A stretch of 64,000 nucleotides of DNA from Diaporthe sp. PMI_573 (taxonomy: Eukaryota; Ascomycota; Sordariomycetes; Diaporthales; Diaporthaceae), in assembly GCA_021399435.1 (NCBI GenBank), contig JAJTUP010000012.1, forward strand, positions 558,001 through 622,000, written 5' to 3'. Positions 36,830-49,486 of the stretch are shown piece after piece (within the stretch, counting starts at the first letter, position 1; every line of letters begins with the position of its first letter). The notes under the pieces were generated by a model. The model was not told the origin of the DNA, did no database searches, and worked only from the letters and a program-made list of their open reading frames with translations. A program made the position numbers and the translations under genes.

Positions 36830-37911
36830 TTAGACACCAACCATGCCAGGTCCGTAGGACTGACGGGGTGTTCCAATTTGTTGGAAGGACTTGGCATTCT
36901 GCAAAGTGTCAGCAAACGTCCTGAAACGTAAACAGAGGCAAAGGCTCTAAGCACCTTCTTTCTGCGCTTGGTGCCCTCGCCCTCGCCTGTCGAGTACCCC
37001 GTCTCTGCCCCAGTCTCATCGTCATACGCCTCACCGTAGCCCTCAAAGCTGCTGTCACCGTAGCTCCTCTTCTTATTGGCTCTCCGCGGTCTGGCAGCCT
37101 CCTGAGCCGCGACTGCTTGGGCCTTGGTCCGAGGGATGCCGGCGGCGGCGGGGTGCATGGGCGTGCCAGGCGCTGTTGCCTTTGCTGAGGCTGTGCCCTT
37201 TGATCCTCCAGCGAAGTCGCCAAGAGCCCCCTGATCCCACTTCTTGCTGGAGATCGTGCCGCGAGCCATCGTGGTGGCTTGCCTAAGAACTTTCTGCACC
37301 TCCGGCCGGAAGCCGTCCTCGAGCTCTCTCCCGCGCACAAAGTGCACGGTGAACTCCTCAGGTGGTACTGAGAGCAGGCTCAGGATTCCCTCGGGGTCGG
37401 TTGGCTCCTTCTTCACCGGGTCGAAGTGTCCCATGAGGCCGAGCTTCTTAATCTGGCCCTTGTACGTCTTACGCATGGCGTTCTTAGTTCCATCGGGCAG
37501 CACACGGGCGACTTCTCCGGCGAGGCTTGTCAAATCGTACGTCTCGAAAACGTCCTCGGAGAGCAAAGGCTTGGCTGGCTGCCATTGCTTCTGCAAGACC
37601 AAGTACTTCTCTCCCACATCCTCGTGCATATCCTTGAGGGCCGGCAGGCCATCGTCCATATGCACCCTCTTCTGATTCTGGCCCTGTTCTCCAATGTCGT
37701 CCTGGACGCGCTTTCGCTTGTTGGGAGACTCACCACCCATACTGACGTCAGCAGTCGAGTCTGAGGGCAGGGCAGTTCCGTTGATGGAATGAGCCGGAGT
37801 TGGCAGTGCTGTGGTGAAAGAGGTCATGGTGCTTTGCACACCCGAAACGGCGTCGGAATTACTGGGTGAGAAATGCGACGGGCTCTGCGGCGTCTGAGGA
37901 TTAAATGACAT
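36830..37911 (-). CDS. rox3: Mediator complex subunit 19 (Rox3; 2 exons)
   Basis: Exons 37911-36955 and 36898-36830 join to 341 residues. The intron is 56 nt (GTGCTT...TTGCAG). Med19/Rox3 is a head-module-associated subunit that links Mediator to RNA polymerase II. Seen directly: a Pro/Ser-rich N-terminus; a short basic patch SPNKRKR; the folded Rox3 core with KPLLSEDVFETYDLTSLAGEVAR, the basic RKTYKGQIKKLGLMGHF and the FxVKKEP-like DPVKKEPTDPEG; and a C-terminus with KKRSYGDSSFEGYGE, YSTGEGEGTKRRKK and, after the intron, the terminal RQSYGPGMVG. That last block is what fixes the second exon, since it is typical of filamentous-fungal Rox3. Without splicing the frame would run into an unrelated tail. 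The start is the first ATG. Confidence 0.93.
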
Positions 37912-40768
37912 GATGGCTTGCCGTCGGTCGCGAGGGGACGTCGGCGGGGTGGACGGTTGATGGTGGCAAAGGCTTTGCTCGGGCCGCGGTGAAATCTCAG
38001 CGATGCGACCGGCAGGTCGTCAAACGTCCAGACGGCGGGAAGCCACAGACGGCTGCGGTCGCGGAATGTCACCGGATGGTCGTCCTCGATAGGCGCGATT
38101 GATTGTTTGCCAGGGTAAAGAGTGGTTGGGTGTTTAGGGAGACAGGGAGGTCTGTCGCGTCACCGGCGACGGTCGGGAGGAGTCGAGTCGCTTGACATGC
38201 ACCACAGCGTCGAAGCGTCGTCGTAGAGGGGGTAAATCGATGTCGCCTGTGTAGGACGATTGATTTCGGGAAGGTCGACCGTATCTGAGGCACGTCGTCG
38301 GCCTTGGTGGTGGTGGAGGCGGTGGGCTTGGGTTGGTGTCGGATACGGGTGGACGAAGAGAAGGTTAGGTTGGGTTAGGTGAGTGGAGGCTGTCTGAAAT
38401 GATTGATGGCGGCGGGCTTGCCTGGAAGTGGACGAGGAAGTGGGTCCCAGCGTCTGAGTCCCGCCCATCTGTTTCCGCTTGTGAGTGGCCAGCCGGTTGG
38501 CCTGGGCCTGGGCGCGCCCCGTCAGCTGAAAGGGTCAGGGGTACAACGTCCGCCTGGCACGCAGGCGAGTCGGGGCACACAACACGGAGAGCACAAAAGG
38601 AACGGCCCAGGTGGTTGCTATGTCACTCTTTGATCCCCGATCATCGACCGTCCCATGTGCCCGCTCATTCGCTTTGGCAACGACCCCCTACAGTCGCGGA
38701 GAATTCACAGCGTGTCCTTCCTACTGAAACAATCAAAGAGGGCGTTTGGTTCCGATCTTGCGATGAACCCCCGCGTCCAATAGCCTTGGCCGAAGCCCGG
38801 TCTGCGGCTTAGATTCTGGACCAGCCAACTAGTGTACTTCCTGGTAGCCTTGCCCGATGGTGCTGTCAGAGGTACCTAGGTACCTCAGCTTCTTCACATC
38901 CCGTGGCCACCCATTGATTCCTCCGGCGACCGGCACGGAGGGCGGCGATGGTTGCTCGGACCACAGCAGAGCACCACATGTTTTTTTATGTCTCCATGCT
39001 GGACACTCGAGTGTATTGGATGATTGCCAGATTTTACTTCGGTATCTAGGGAATCCCAGCCTGACTAGATCCTCGCCTGTCGTTCCACTGGGTGACGGGC
39101 CTCGGGCTTATTCAACAAGCTCACCTGATGCTGACTTTCCTCCATTCACCTCGGTGAAGACCTTAATACCACCAGGAGAATGTAGATCAATGGTTCGAGT
39201 GATCTTCGGAGGCTGAAAAACAAGAAAAATGGGGCACCCAAGCCCATAGGTCACCTACGAGGGCCAAAGTCTTATGGCTACAGCCCTATCTGCCTATGTG
39301 ACATGCCTGTCAATTAATGCGGCTCCGTCGGTGATCTGCTCTTGTTTCGCGTGCAGTGGCCACTCACTTCGTCTGGTGCACGCTGTTCAAGCCTTGGAGT
39401 CAGTTTCCTGTCGAATACGTCGTGATGTCAGCCATCAGACGGGATGGTCATCTCTAGGCCTCCACTAGAGTCCTAAAGGGCGGAATGCATGTTTCCTGAG
39501 AGAACTCGACCCACAGGATGAATCTACAACCGACCCCTCGGAAAGGGCAGTCTCTGGCACCGCGGCAGCTGAAGATCTCCCACGATAAGAAGTAAGTTAT
39601 ACCTGGGTCACACCTGCTTGGGCCCACAACAAGTTGTACAAGCTGCGAAGCTTCCATATGGCTGACGTGAAATCTGGAGAGAACCCATGATTCCTTGGGC
39701 GACCTCGTTGGCCTCGTCGTATGCGAGCACGCTGGCACGGTTGTAAGTAAGGGGCTCGGTTCAAATAATGCCGCCAAACAGGAGCTCTAGCCGTCGAGGC
39801 CGATAGACATGGGGGGGTGCGGTGGGGACACAGGCGTCCAGAGTCCAATGCCACATTCCGTGGCTTCTACACTAGGACGGGTTCTCACGCCTGTCAGTAC
39901 CTGTCTACTGTGTCCTCGTACGACTCCGCAAGACTGCAGTGGGTGGGTCTGAATGGGGCTTGGGTAGGAACGGCCTTTGGGCGACTTGCGACCCAAGTGG
40001 GAGGGTGGGGAGCAAGAGATTCAAGAGTCAAGCAAGCGGTCAGTTCGGTTCGTCAACATGTCCATACTGCAGATCGATTGACGCCCGGGGGCGGATCGCA
40101 TACTACTTTCTTTAGTGGGTAAGCGGCCGGCCGTGCGGGATCATGGCAGCGTGCCATCAGCCATATTTTTTACGTTCCGAGTATCCAGTCTCCTGTGCGC
40201 GTGCCTGATCGTCAAACTCGGCTCGGGGCGAGATCAGGTTTTGGAGCTGAGGCGGATGGAGAGCACGGAGCCAGACCTTGTGCTGTAAGCCAAGTAGGGC
40301 ACGGGGCAGCGTTGCAACTTACGGCAGGGAGACATGGCCCAGCTAAGTGGGACTCGGCATAGGATGGCGAATATAACGCCTATTTATTGTTGGCCTCAGC
40401 CCCCCTTCAGTCGAAGTAGTTGTGAGCTCGATGCAAATCCCAACCTTGGGAGCACTTTCTGTGGTCCATGAACAGTTATGCGGTAAGCTACCCCCTGCCC
40501 CTTCCGGGTGCCTGGGGGAGCAAGGGTTAACCTAGGGTTTTCAGCTGCGCTTGGAGACCAAACACCTGCCTCCAAAATCGACCATCTCATCTCACCGGCT
40601 TTTTACCCCAAGGAACTCGCAGGGAACTGAGAACAAGCCTTCAAAATTTGTCGGCAAGGTCACTCAGGTGAAGAGGATATCTTCGCCCTGCCAATCCGGT
40701 CGCCAACCGCGGCTGAAACGAGACCTGGTCGACGCCCAGTACACGCCTCTTCGGGCTCTCCGCAGACA
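37912..40768. other. Divergent intergenic region of 2.9 kb
   Basis: Holds the promoters of med19 (-) and the NAP-family gene (+). The first 284 nt next to med19 lack ATG on the minus strand and look like its leader. No gene is recognised in the remainder. Confidence 0.55.
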
Positions 40769-41988
40769 ATGGCTGCTGCACCTCCGGCAACCGAGGAGTC
40801 CTCGGTCTCGTATGAGGAGCTCAACGACCTGAATGCCGAGTTTGACGATGCGGAAACAGAGCTGAGTATGGACTTCCCTTTTTGCTCACGAGCTGTGTAG
40901 CATGAGGGCGTTATTATCGCCTGCCTCGCGCTTGGACGCTTCGGCGGCACAATGTGACCGAACCGAGAGGCGCACGGCTCGAGAGGAACTCACACTGTCA
41001 GTCGAAGCAGCAACTTACTGACAGTCGTCTTAGTCCGGCAAGAGGCGGTGATGAAGCTCCCTCTCTATGAGAAGCGACGCAAGCTCGTCTCGCAGATTCC
41101 AAACTTCTGGCCATTGGTCTTCGAGCAAGCCCCGCCAGATATCGACGAGTTCATACAACCTTCAGATTCGTCCTTGCTCTTGAATTCGCTGACGTCGCTG
41201 TCGGTGACTCGATTTGAGATCGAGGATGGGAAAAATGGCGACCCTAGAAGTCTGTGTTTCAGGTTTGAGTTCAGCGACAATGACCACTTCGAAGACAAGG
41301 TCATCGAGAAGAAGTTCTGGCAGAGACACTCCAAGAGTGGCTGGACCGGTCTCGTGAGCGAGCCCGTCGAGATCCAATGGAAGAAGGGTAAGGATTTGAC
41401 CGGAGGCCTACTGGGAACGGTGAAGAAGGTCTTTGATGCTCAGCAGGCCAGGGCCAAGGGAGGGGACACCAAGACTCAAGAAATAACCGCAGATGAGAAA
41501 TCGCTCAAGAAGAAGATCGAAAACACCGGGCTCGGTGGGCTGAGCTTCTTCGCATGGTTCGGTTACGTTGGCCGGAACGTAACTGCAGAGGAGAGTCAGG
41601 AGGCCTTGGACAGGGCACAGAAGCAACGCATCGCCAAGCAGGAGGCCAAAGATCAAAATCCCGATGGCGAAGATGAGAAGGAGGAGGAAGAGGAGGAGGA
41701 GGAGGACGACGACGACGAAGACGACGAGAACGATCTGGAGATTTTCCCAGAGGGAGACAGCCTCGCCATTCACATCTCGGAGGATCTGTGGCCAAATGCT
41801 ATCAAATACTTTAGTAAGTGTGTGAATGTACCCCCCGAAGCGAACTCTTTGCTCATTACCCCACAGCCCAGGCGCAGGAGCAGGACGAAGTCAGTGACGA
41901 CGATTTCGAGTCTGATGCGGATGACGATAATAAGGAGGACGAGGAGGTTTCAGAGGAGGAGCCCCCTGCCAAAAGACGCAAGACATGA
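40769..41988 (+). CDS. NAP-family histone chaperone (SET/Vps75-like, 3 exons)
   Basis: Exons 40769-40865, 41034-41813 and 41867-41988 join to 332 residues; introns are 168 nt (GTATGG...TTAG) and 53 nt (GTAAGT...CACAG). NAP-family proteins bind H3-H4 or H2A-H2B and assist nucleosome assembly. Seen directly: an N-terminal dimerisation helix (YEELNDLNAEFDDAETELIRQ), KLPLYEKRRKLVSQIPNFWP, the earmuff domain (RFEFSDNDHFEDKVIEKKFW), GLSFFAWFGYVG, an acidic Glu/Asp insertion near residue 220, AIHISEDLWPNAIKYF and a second acidic tail ending PPAKRRKT, a likely nuclear signal. The length and single short first helix suggest the SET/Vps75 branch rather than Nap1. The start lies before the first helix and is supported by the exact frame join at both introns. 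Confidence 0.9.
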
Positions 41989-43311
41989 GCGACAACAGCA
42001 TCGTGGCCGCGGTCGACAAGAGGGTAGTTGCGCACAGATGCCAAAAATAGACGGTTGGCCTGAAGATCACCCAAAGACGGTCTGAAGTAGAGCGGCCACC
42101 TTTCAGCACACGGGCGGGGCCAGCAGAGGGCCGCTTGCACGACCTTCAAAATTGAGCTTCTGGACCAGTGGTTCAGACGAATAGATATGAGATGCAACGG
42201 CAGTGGCGGGCCCTCGGTAGGCCCATCACAAACCTGGTAATGAGTCGCGAGGCGTCTGAGGCTGACCACAGCTCTCGTTTCGGGAAAGCCGCTGATCGCT
42301 TACACCAATCGCTTGTTCACATGAGAAGCCGCTCGTCTTTCTGGGCGCCAGGTCGGCAAGCATTTAACCTTAATCCCACATCTCTGCGTGGATACCCACT
42401 AAAGCAGAGGAGGTACCTGGAAGCGATGCATAAAAGCATAGTCGCACAGAAGTCCCCAAAACGAGCGTGCTGTCGGAGATGCCCACTCTTTCTGCGGGTG
42501 TTCTGAAGCCCAGAGCCTGCCCTCGAAACGCCCTCCCGAACAAGAAGCCAATGTGATCGGCGAAGACAAGCTCCAGATCTACAGATTGCCATTGACTGTC
42601 CCCTCCAAATTTCCTCGCCTAGAGTACTTGAGGACCGCCTGCTGCAGGCCTGCCCGCTGTCAAGACTTGTGACGGCCTGCCACGCCTGACTTTGAGGGGG
42701 TGTCTGGTGCAGGTGGAGCAGGGGTCCCGGCGGCCGGCCGTCTTGAGACTGGATAGCCCAAACCTCGAACTTGGGCCGTTTCACTAGCCCGCCCGCTGCC
42801 CCCGGGTGATAGTGCACAGCCTCGTGGCACGTCGAGCATCCGATGAATTGGACGGCTGCTGCTGGGTTTGGTTCTCCTCGACCTGTGACGGCATGGGGCG
42901 TATTTTGCTGGCCCTTGGCATTTTGGTGAAGAGGTTGGCACATCCAGATGTTTGTTCAACCCTTGGCCTCTCATTCTACGTTTTCTCTTCTTTTTACTGT
43001 TATTCAGTTGCTTGGGCGCAACTTTATTCGCAGCCTCTCGTCACTGCCCAGCCCTGGTGGTGTGCACATTCATTAATCTGTTACTCATTGGCTTCTTTCT
43101 TTTACTACGGGCCAAGCAACGCCTTTTGTTTCTACGATCTTGTGATCGTGCCTCCAGGCCGAGGTACTGGATAGCCCGTGGACCGGTGTTGTTCCTTTTT
43201 GAGTGTGATTCTGTGAAGACCGTAGAGCGGCTAGTTATTACACACAGTTGATTTTCTTTGCTGGTCATATCGAGGACTAGACAGGCTGGCTTCCATTTTA
43301 TAATCTTCACG
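41989..43311. other. Intergenic, no gene recognised
   Basis: Includes the NAP-gene 3' UTR and the promoter of the GH76 gene. A T/C-rich run at about 42970-43020 sits upstream of the GH76 start and may be part of its promoter or leader. Confidence 0.55.
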
Positions 43312-44813
43312 ATGAAGGGTGTGTTCGGTGCAGCAGGGCTGTTGAGCCTGCTTTGTCAAAATACCCTGGCCATCGAGCTCACAGTATCCGATGATCGTGA
43401 GTGATTGTCCACGCCTACACATACACTGACAACTTGTTTCTTGGCTGACCAAACATATCAGAATCCATAAAAGATGCGGCGGGCACGATAGCATTCGGTC
43501 TGATGAAGTACTACACGGGCAACAACACAGGCGATGTCCCCGGCAACCTACCGTCGCCGTATTTTTGGTGGGAGGCTGGCGCGATGATGGGGACCATGAT
43601 CGACTACTGGCTGTTCACCAAGGACGAGAGCTACACGGCGGTGATCACGCAAGCGATGCTGCACCAGGCTGGCGACGACAAGGACTTCATGCCGGCCAAC
43701 CAGACGCGGACAGAGGGCAACGACGACCAAGGGTTCTGGGCGATGGCGGCCATGTCGGCGGCAGAGAACCGGTTCCCAGACCCGCCCCCGGACCAGCCGC
43801 AGTGGCTGGCGCTTGCGCAGGCCGTCTTCAACGAGTACACGACGCGGTGGGACGAGCAGACGTGCAACGGCGGGCTGCGGTGGCAAATCTTCACGTTCAA
43901 CAACGGCTTCAACTACAAGAACTCGATATCGAACGGGTGCTTCTTCAACATCGCGGCGAGGCTGGCGCGGTTCACGGGCAACCAGACGTACGCTGACTGG
44001 GCGCAGCGCGTCTTTGAATGGGAGCAGGGCGTCAACCTGATCACGCCCGACTTCCGCATCTACGACGGGGCCGGAGTGGACGACGGGGCCAACTGCACCA
44101 AGCCGGACGTGATCCAGTGGACGTACAACGCGGGCATCTACATGCACGGGTCGGCGATCATGTACAACATCACCTCGGGCGCGGAGCAGGACGAGTGGAA
44201 GAAGCGGCTGGACGGGATCCTGACCGAGACGCAGGCGGTGTTCTTCAACGACAGCATCCTGATGGAGCAGGCTTGCGAGAACGTCGAGCTGTGCGACACG
44301 GACCAGCAGAGCTTCAAGGGCTACCTGCTGCGGTGGATGTCGGGCACGACGCAGGTGGCGCCCTACACATACGACACCATCATGCCGCTGCTGCAGAAGA
44401 CGGCGTCGGCGGCCGCCAAGGCGTGCACCGGGTCGCCGGCCGATGGCTTCAACGGCAAGCCCGGCACGGCGTGCGGGTTCAAGTGGACAACGGGCGGCTT
44501 CGACGGGCTGGTCGGCGTGGGCCAGCAGATGAGCGCCCTGTCGGCGGTCACGTACTCACTTACCAAGAGAGTGGACGCGGGCGGGAGCGGTGGTGCTGGC
44601 GGCGGCGGCGGCGGAGGCGGCGGGAGTTCAACGGCTCCCGTCACGGCCAACACAGGCGGCACCTCTCAGGGCGACCCCAACGCCGGAATCGAGAACAAGG
44701 ACAAGCTGCCCGTGCTGGAGCCGATCACGATGGGCGAGAAGGTGGCGGCCGGGTTCTTGACGAGCGCGATCGCTCTGAGCATTCTCGGGGGTTCGGTTTT
44801 TGTTATGCAATGA
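43312..44813 (+). CDS. GH76 mannan endo-1,6-alpha-mannosidase, Dfg5/Dcw1-type, GPI-anchored (2 exons)
   Basis: Exons 43312-43396 and 43462-44813 join to 478 residues with a 65-nt intron (GTGAGT...ATCAG, branch GCTGAC). Dfg5/Dcw1 proteins sit at the plasma membrane and are thought to transfer GPI-anchored proteins to the wall glucan by cutting the GPI mannose core. Seen directly: a signal peptide (about residues 1-20, ending NTLA), the GH76 fold with PYFWWEAGAMMGTMIDYW, the catalytic Asp pair in GNDDQGFWAMAAMSAAE (about 116-117), several N-glycosylation sequons, a Gly-run linker near 425-435 and a hydrophobic C-terminal segment (GFLTSAIALSILGGSVFVM) that fits a GPI-attachment signal. The intron lies just after the signal peptide. 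Confidence 0.94.
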
Positions 44814-46185
44814 GTCGACAACCCCCCTGGTGGCTTTGTCCTACGACATGATACGAAATGATTGACGTCTCGGGGGTTGACTCCGGGCCGCCCGAAGATC
44901 TGCGGCGCAATCTCGCCTGCGTCCAAGCCCAAGTTTAGGTCGAAGAGGATTGGGCCGTGGTTTTTATAATTAATGCCAAACATGCAGGTCTTGAGTGGAT
45001 GGAAGGATGCAGAGCATCGAAGCATCTCCGGCTGGGCGCGCAGTGCGAGCACGGCCGAGACCGACCACAAGTGGCAAGCCGGACGTGGCGGGTGATGGGT
45101 GGATAGATAAGTGAATGAATGATGGATGGATGAGGAGATACCCGTGCAGATCAAAGATGACGAAAATCAACAGCCAATATGCATATACTGTAAATGATGA
45201 ACGAGTTGGACGATCGGATGAATAAAATCATACACACGTACACACATGCGTGCACATACATGCTTACGTGACTTGCTTGCACACACTCACACACTCCCAC
45301 ACGGAAGGGTGAATGGTGAATGGCCCGTGACAAAGTAAGGCCCCGGAAAAAGACTGTCGGAAAAGACACCCGGCCCACTGAGCTGGGACCGAACGGATGC
45401 GATGCATGCGATGCGGTGCGATGCGATGGGGTGGCAGGGAGTGGAGGAGACAAATTGTAGGGATGGATGGATGAGAAGGGGAGGGGCTGAGCAAGGTACA
45501 GTGAGGGGTTGCGGAGGGGGGGGAAGAACGTTGAAAGGGGACGAGACCGACCCGACGAGCTTCCAACCGGGGAGTCGAGACTTTCGCTTAGGCGGGGCCA
45601 ACCATTCGGGCGGGTGCCCAGGGTGCCCCAAGGCTGCCCCAAGTGAACGGGTCTGGCAGGCCTGTCAGGTCGGATGGGGACGCAGGTTGCATCACCCCAT
45701 CCGTTCCCCCGCAGCGGCCCCCGCGCGTGACAGGCTCATCCCACCGAGCTCCACAGCCGACATTCTAGACGCCTCCGCCCGGACAAGTTCACCCTGGCTG
45801 TGAACCGTGACACTGCCCAGCAACCAGCGACCAGCAACCATGCCCGCCGAGCACCGCGGCCAGTAGAGCTGCTCGAGCTGGCCGGCTGCCCTGTATGGGT
45901 CGATTGCGCCCGCCGACTGCTTCGACTATTAGATGCCGGCGAGAGCCACGCCCAGGCAGGTATCGTGATGTGAGAGCTCCCTCGCCCCAGCTCCTCTCCC
46001 CTCAATTCTTCCGTCAATCAGTCAATTTTCCATCCTCCTTCTCGACCACCCAGTGGGTCTTTATAAACCCTCTGTTGCCTGCGCCAGCCTTAGTCCTCCC
46101 CTACTGTAGACAATCGCATATGCTGCAGTAAGGTTGAGCGTGTGGTACAGTCCATAATCGGCTCCAGATTCAGATATCCGCCATC
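44814..46185. other. Intergenic with short tandem repeats
   Basis: Holds the GH76 3' UTR and the dak promoter. It contains GGAT-type and CACA-type low-complexity runs at about 45110-45300. A tiny uORF, ATGCTGCAGTAA, lies at 46120-46131, about 55 nt before the dak start. Confidence 0.55.
45395..45429. repeat. GATGC-type tandem repeat
   Basis: About six or seven imperfect units of GATGC or CGATG in a row, in non-coding DNA upstream of the dak gene. Confidence 0.75.
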
Positions 46186-48040
46186 ATGTCTGCCAAACAC
46201 TTTGTCAACGACCCCACACACCTCGTCAACTCGGCCCTTGAGGCCATCACCTTCACAAACCCCTCCCTGGCCCTCGACAGACACAACAAGGTCATCTACC
46301 GGCGCCCCACCCCCAATGACTCCGCAAACCCCCAGGTGAGCATCGTCTCTGGTGGCGGCGCCGGCCATGAGCCTTCCTTCTCCAGTATGGTCGGCAAGGG
46401 CCTGTTGACTGCCGCCGTCTCCGGAACCATCTTCGCATCCCCATCTGCGGAGCAGATTCGCGCTGGCATCCAGACCCGCGTCAGTCATGACAAGGGCGTG
46501 CTCGTCACCGTCATGAACTACACTGGTGATGTCCTCAACTTCGGCATGGCCGTCGAGAAGGCCCACGCTGGTGGCGTGGACGCCGAGATGGTCGTCGTCG
46601 GTGACGACGTCGGTGTCGGGAGGGCCAAGGCCGGCAAGGTCGGCCGCAGGGGCATCGCCGGCACCGTTCTCGTCCACAAGATCTCTGGCGCCCTGGCCGC
46701 CCAGGGATACAGCCTCAAAGACGTCGCCAAGGTCGCCAGGCTCACCGCGTCCAACCTCGTCAGTGTTGGCGCCAGTCTGGAGCACGTCCACGTGCCCGGC
46801 CGCGCGGCGCCAAAGGCCGACGACCCGGCCACCCTAAGTGCAAAGGAGGTTGAGATCGGCATGGGCATCCACAACGAGGCCGGAAGCGGCAGGGAAGAAA
46901 TCGAGTTGCCTCAGCTAGTGACCAAGATGCTCAAGCAGTTGCTGGACCAGGAGGACAAGGACCGGGCCTTCCTCAACGTCAACTCGAATGAGATCGTCTT
47001 GTTGGTGAACAACCTGGGCGGGGTGAGCGTCCTCGAGCTGGGAGGTATCACCGCCGAGGTTGTCACACAGCTGCAGAAGGATTATGGCATCCGGCCTGTC
47101 AGGATACTGAGCGGCACGTACATGACGAGTCTGAACGGCCTGGGCTTCAGCATCACCTTGCTCAATGTTGTCAACACCGAGGTCGGCGGCCCGAGCATGA
47201 TTCAATTGCTGGACTACCCTTGCGAGGCGACTGGGTGGGCAGCCCCTATCTCCAAGGAGACCTGGGAGGACAAGAACCAGGCAACACGAGAGGACACCTC
47301 ATCCGCAGCCAGCGAGGTCAAGCCCAGTGGGCTGAAGTACGATGCCAGCGTCGCCTCTGAGGCCCTGCAGAGGGGGCTCGATTACATCATTGCAGTAGAG
47401 CCAGACGTCACTCGGTACGACTCTGTGGTCGGAGACGGGGACTGCGGCATCGGGCTGAAGAGAGGCGCAGAAGGTAAGCAAGCAATAATCCCAGAATTGA
47501 CTCTACGCCCCTCCCACTGACACAACCCCAGCAATCATGGATCACCTGAAATCCACCCCCCTGACCGGGGACGCCGTGGTAGACGCCGCGAACATCGTTT
47601 CCGTCGTCGAGATGGCCATGGACGGCACCAGTGGCGCAATTTATGCCATCTTCCTCAACGCGCTCGTCCACGCCCTCAGCACCCTGGCGCCGGGCGACGC
47701 GTCGCCAAAGGTCTGGGCCGAGGCCCTGAAGCAGTCCTGCGAGGCGCTGTCAAGGTACACGCCCGCGAGGCCCGGCGACCGCACCCTGGTCGACGCGCTG
47801 TACCCCTTCGTCGACACGCTGGCCGAGTCCGGCGACCTCCAGAAGGCGGCGCAGGCCTCGATAGCTGCCGCCGAGGCGACGCAGGGCATGGTCGCGAGTC
47901 TGGGCCGGTCCGTCTACGTCGGCGGCTCTGGCTTCAAGCAGGTGCCCGACCCGGGCGCGTGGGGGCTGGCATATTTCTTCCTTGGTCTCGCGGGGCTGAA
48001 ACCACCCAAGTCGAACGAGGAGGGCTGGGAGACGGTGTAG
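46186..48040 (+). CDS. dak1: Dihydroxyacetone kinase (DhaK-DhaL fusion, 2 exons)
   Basis: Exons 46186-47473 and 47532-48040 join to 598 residues with a 58-nt intron (GTAAGC...CCCAG). The enzyme phosphorylates dihydroxyacetone with ATP to DHAP, in glycerol use and DHA detoxification, in the cytosol. Seen directly: the DhaK domain with VSGGGAGHEPSF, where the His is expected to bind the substrate covalently, MNYTGDVLNFG, and LNGLGFSITLLNV; then the DhaL domain with the ATP/Mg-binding VVGDGDCG just before the intron and GTSGAIYAIFLNAL after it. Length matches eukaryotic Dak (about 580-610). The start ATG follows a short uORF about 55 nt upstream. Confidence 0.96.
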
Positions 48041-48386
48041 TGTGTCGGTGGTTATTCCCACCCCAACTCAGCCAAAGTGCTTGGTCTGCGCGGAGTTGTG
48101 AGCCGGGAGGTTTGGGCTTCTGTTATCGGAGGGCGTCCGGACTGTAATACCTAATTTTTGTGATTCCCAATGTCAAGTAGCACACGGCATGCATGGTGAT
48201 CGAGCCTCATGCATGCGAAAGTATCTGTTATGAATCCCAGAAAAGTTGAACTCAATTCTCAACGCCTATGTCCTTATGTGAATGATCTTGACCCTTTTTG
48301 GAAAGCAAGCAGAACACACCCTGATGACCCGGACAGCAGTTCTCCTAGGGGTATCGTGAAACGTTAAAATACAACCCCTCCCCCGT
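48041..48386. other. Convergent intergenic region
   Basis: The 3' UTRs of dak1 (+) and smd2 (-) meet here. Nothing else is visible. Confidence 0.6.
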
Positions 48387-49109
48387 TCAGCTCAACAGAA
48401 CCAGGATGACGGAGTCTCCTCGCAAAAACCTGCGTTGCCAACGTTAGCCTTTGAAATCCAACTTAGCCGGGCGGAGGAGGAGCGGTGCGCTCCCCTTCCT
48501 GTGCTTCCTCGAGCGATTGAACCCACATCTTGCTGATGAACCTGTCCTTGTTGACCGGCCGGCCCTTCTTGCCATTAGAAAGCCTGGGCGTCTCGGTCCA
48601 CATCTCCTTGACGTTCTCGAGGACCATGTTGCAGTGCCGGTCGAAGGCCTTGACCCGCGCCAGCAGCTTCCTGTTGTTCCGTATCGAGATCAGGACCTGG
48701 GTGTGGCTTCGGACGGCGGTCTGGAGGATCGAGAGGGGGCCCGCGGAGAATTCATCTGTTTGTCCCGCCCAATGTCAGTGACTGCGTCCTGGGTGCCTAG
48801 TGTCCGTCGTTTCCCTCCCACGGTCCAAGCTTGCCATCAACACTTGCACGCCGCGCACGCGTCGACGCGAGGTTGATCATTTGGGGGTGCACGTACGCTC
48901 TTCCAATTGGGAAATCTCGTATTCGCTGTTGTCAAGTCAGCCAGTCTGTCATTCAGCCAGGCGGTGGGACGCGACAGAAGGAGGTAGACGGGACGCACGT
49001 GAGTTCGTTACGAGGCTTGGTGAGCAGTTCCCTGTGACTTAATGTCAGTTTTGAACTACAGTAGCATGGGGGAAGGGAAGGCTTCTGACTGGATCTTGGG
49101 GTCGGCCAT
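48387..49109 (-). CDS. smd2: Small nuclear ribonucleoprotein Sm D2 (5 exons, several tiny)
   Basis: Exons 49109-49090 (20 nt), 49031-48999 (33 nt), 48925-48897 (29 nt), 48755-48527 (229 nt) and 48429-48387 (43 nt) join to 117 residues. Sm D2 is one of seven ring proteins on U1, U2, U4 and U5 snRNAs, needed for snRNP assembly and splicing. Seen directly: [38 protein letters not shown], the Sm1 motif with [32 protein letters not shown], the basic insertion [10 protein letters not shown], and the Sm2 motif [18 protein letters not shown] at the end. Every junction keeps phase, and together they give a family-length product. The four introns (58-141 nt) have donors GTCAGA, GTGCGT, GTACGT and GTGGGT with CAG acceptors. 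Simple open-frame searches miss this gene because most exons are too short. Confidence 0.94.
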
Positions 49110-49486
49110 GGTGTCTGTGGTAGAGGTTGACGGTATGTATGAGTTGAGTTGCGGACGAGAGACAAGGCCGCGACTTTCACGTTGGACGCAGCAAGCGCAT
49201 AGAGTTGTCGCCTAGAAAATTAGGAGCTCCCGCGGGCATCTGGGCTTTGATTGGACGAGGCTTAGGAGGTGGGTCCTGCATGGGTGACGCCCCAAGCTCC
49301 CAATGCTCTGGGGTTGGAGGTCCCTGCCAGCAAATTTGTAGTAGTTGAAAGACCGTCGGCAACTAAGTCATTGGCATACCGAACCCTCCCCCCCCTCTCT
49401 TGCTTTGACTTGATCTAGATCGATCAGTCAACTTTCCATGCGCGTTCGCAGGAACTAGCTAGGTCGAGGGTTACCAATTATTGTAA
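49110..49486. promoter_or_regulatory. Divergent promoter between smd2 and the HIBCH gene
   Basis: A 377-bp gap between two start codons that face away from each other. It has a C/T-rich run at about 49384-49400 and the palindrome CTAGATCGATC nearby. No known operator is recognised. Confidence 0.5.

Noticed and set aside
41684..41740. GAG/GAC-rich run as a microsatellite
   Set aside because: It encodes the acidic stretch of the NAP-family chaperone, as is normal for that family.
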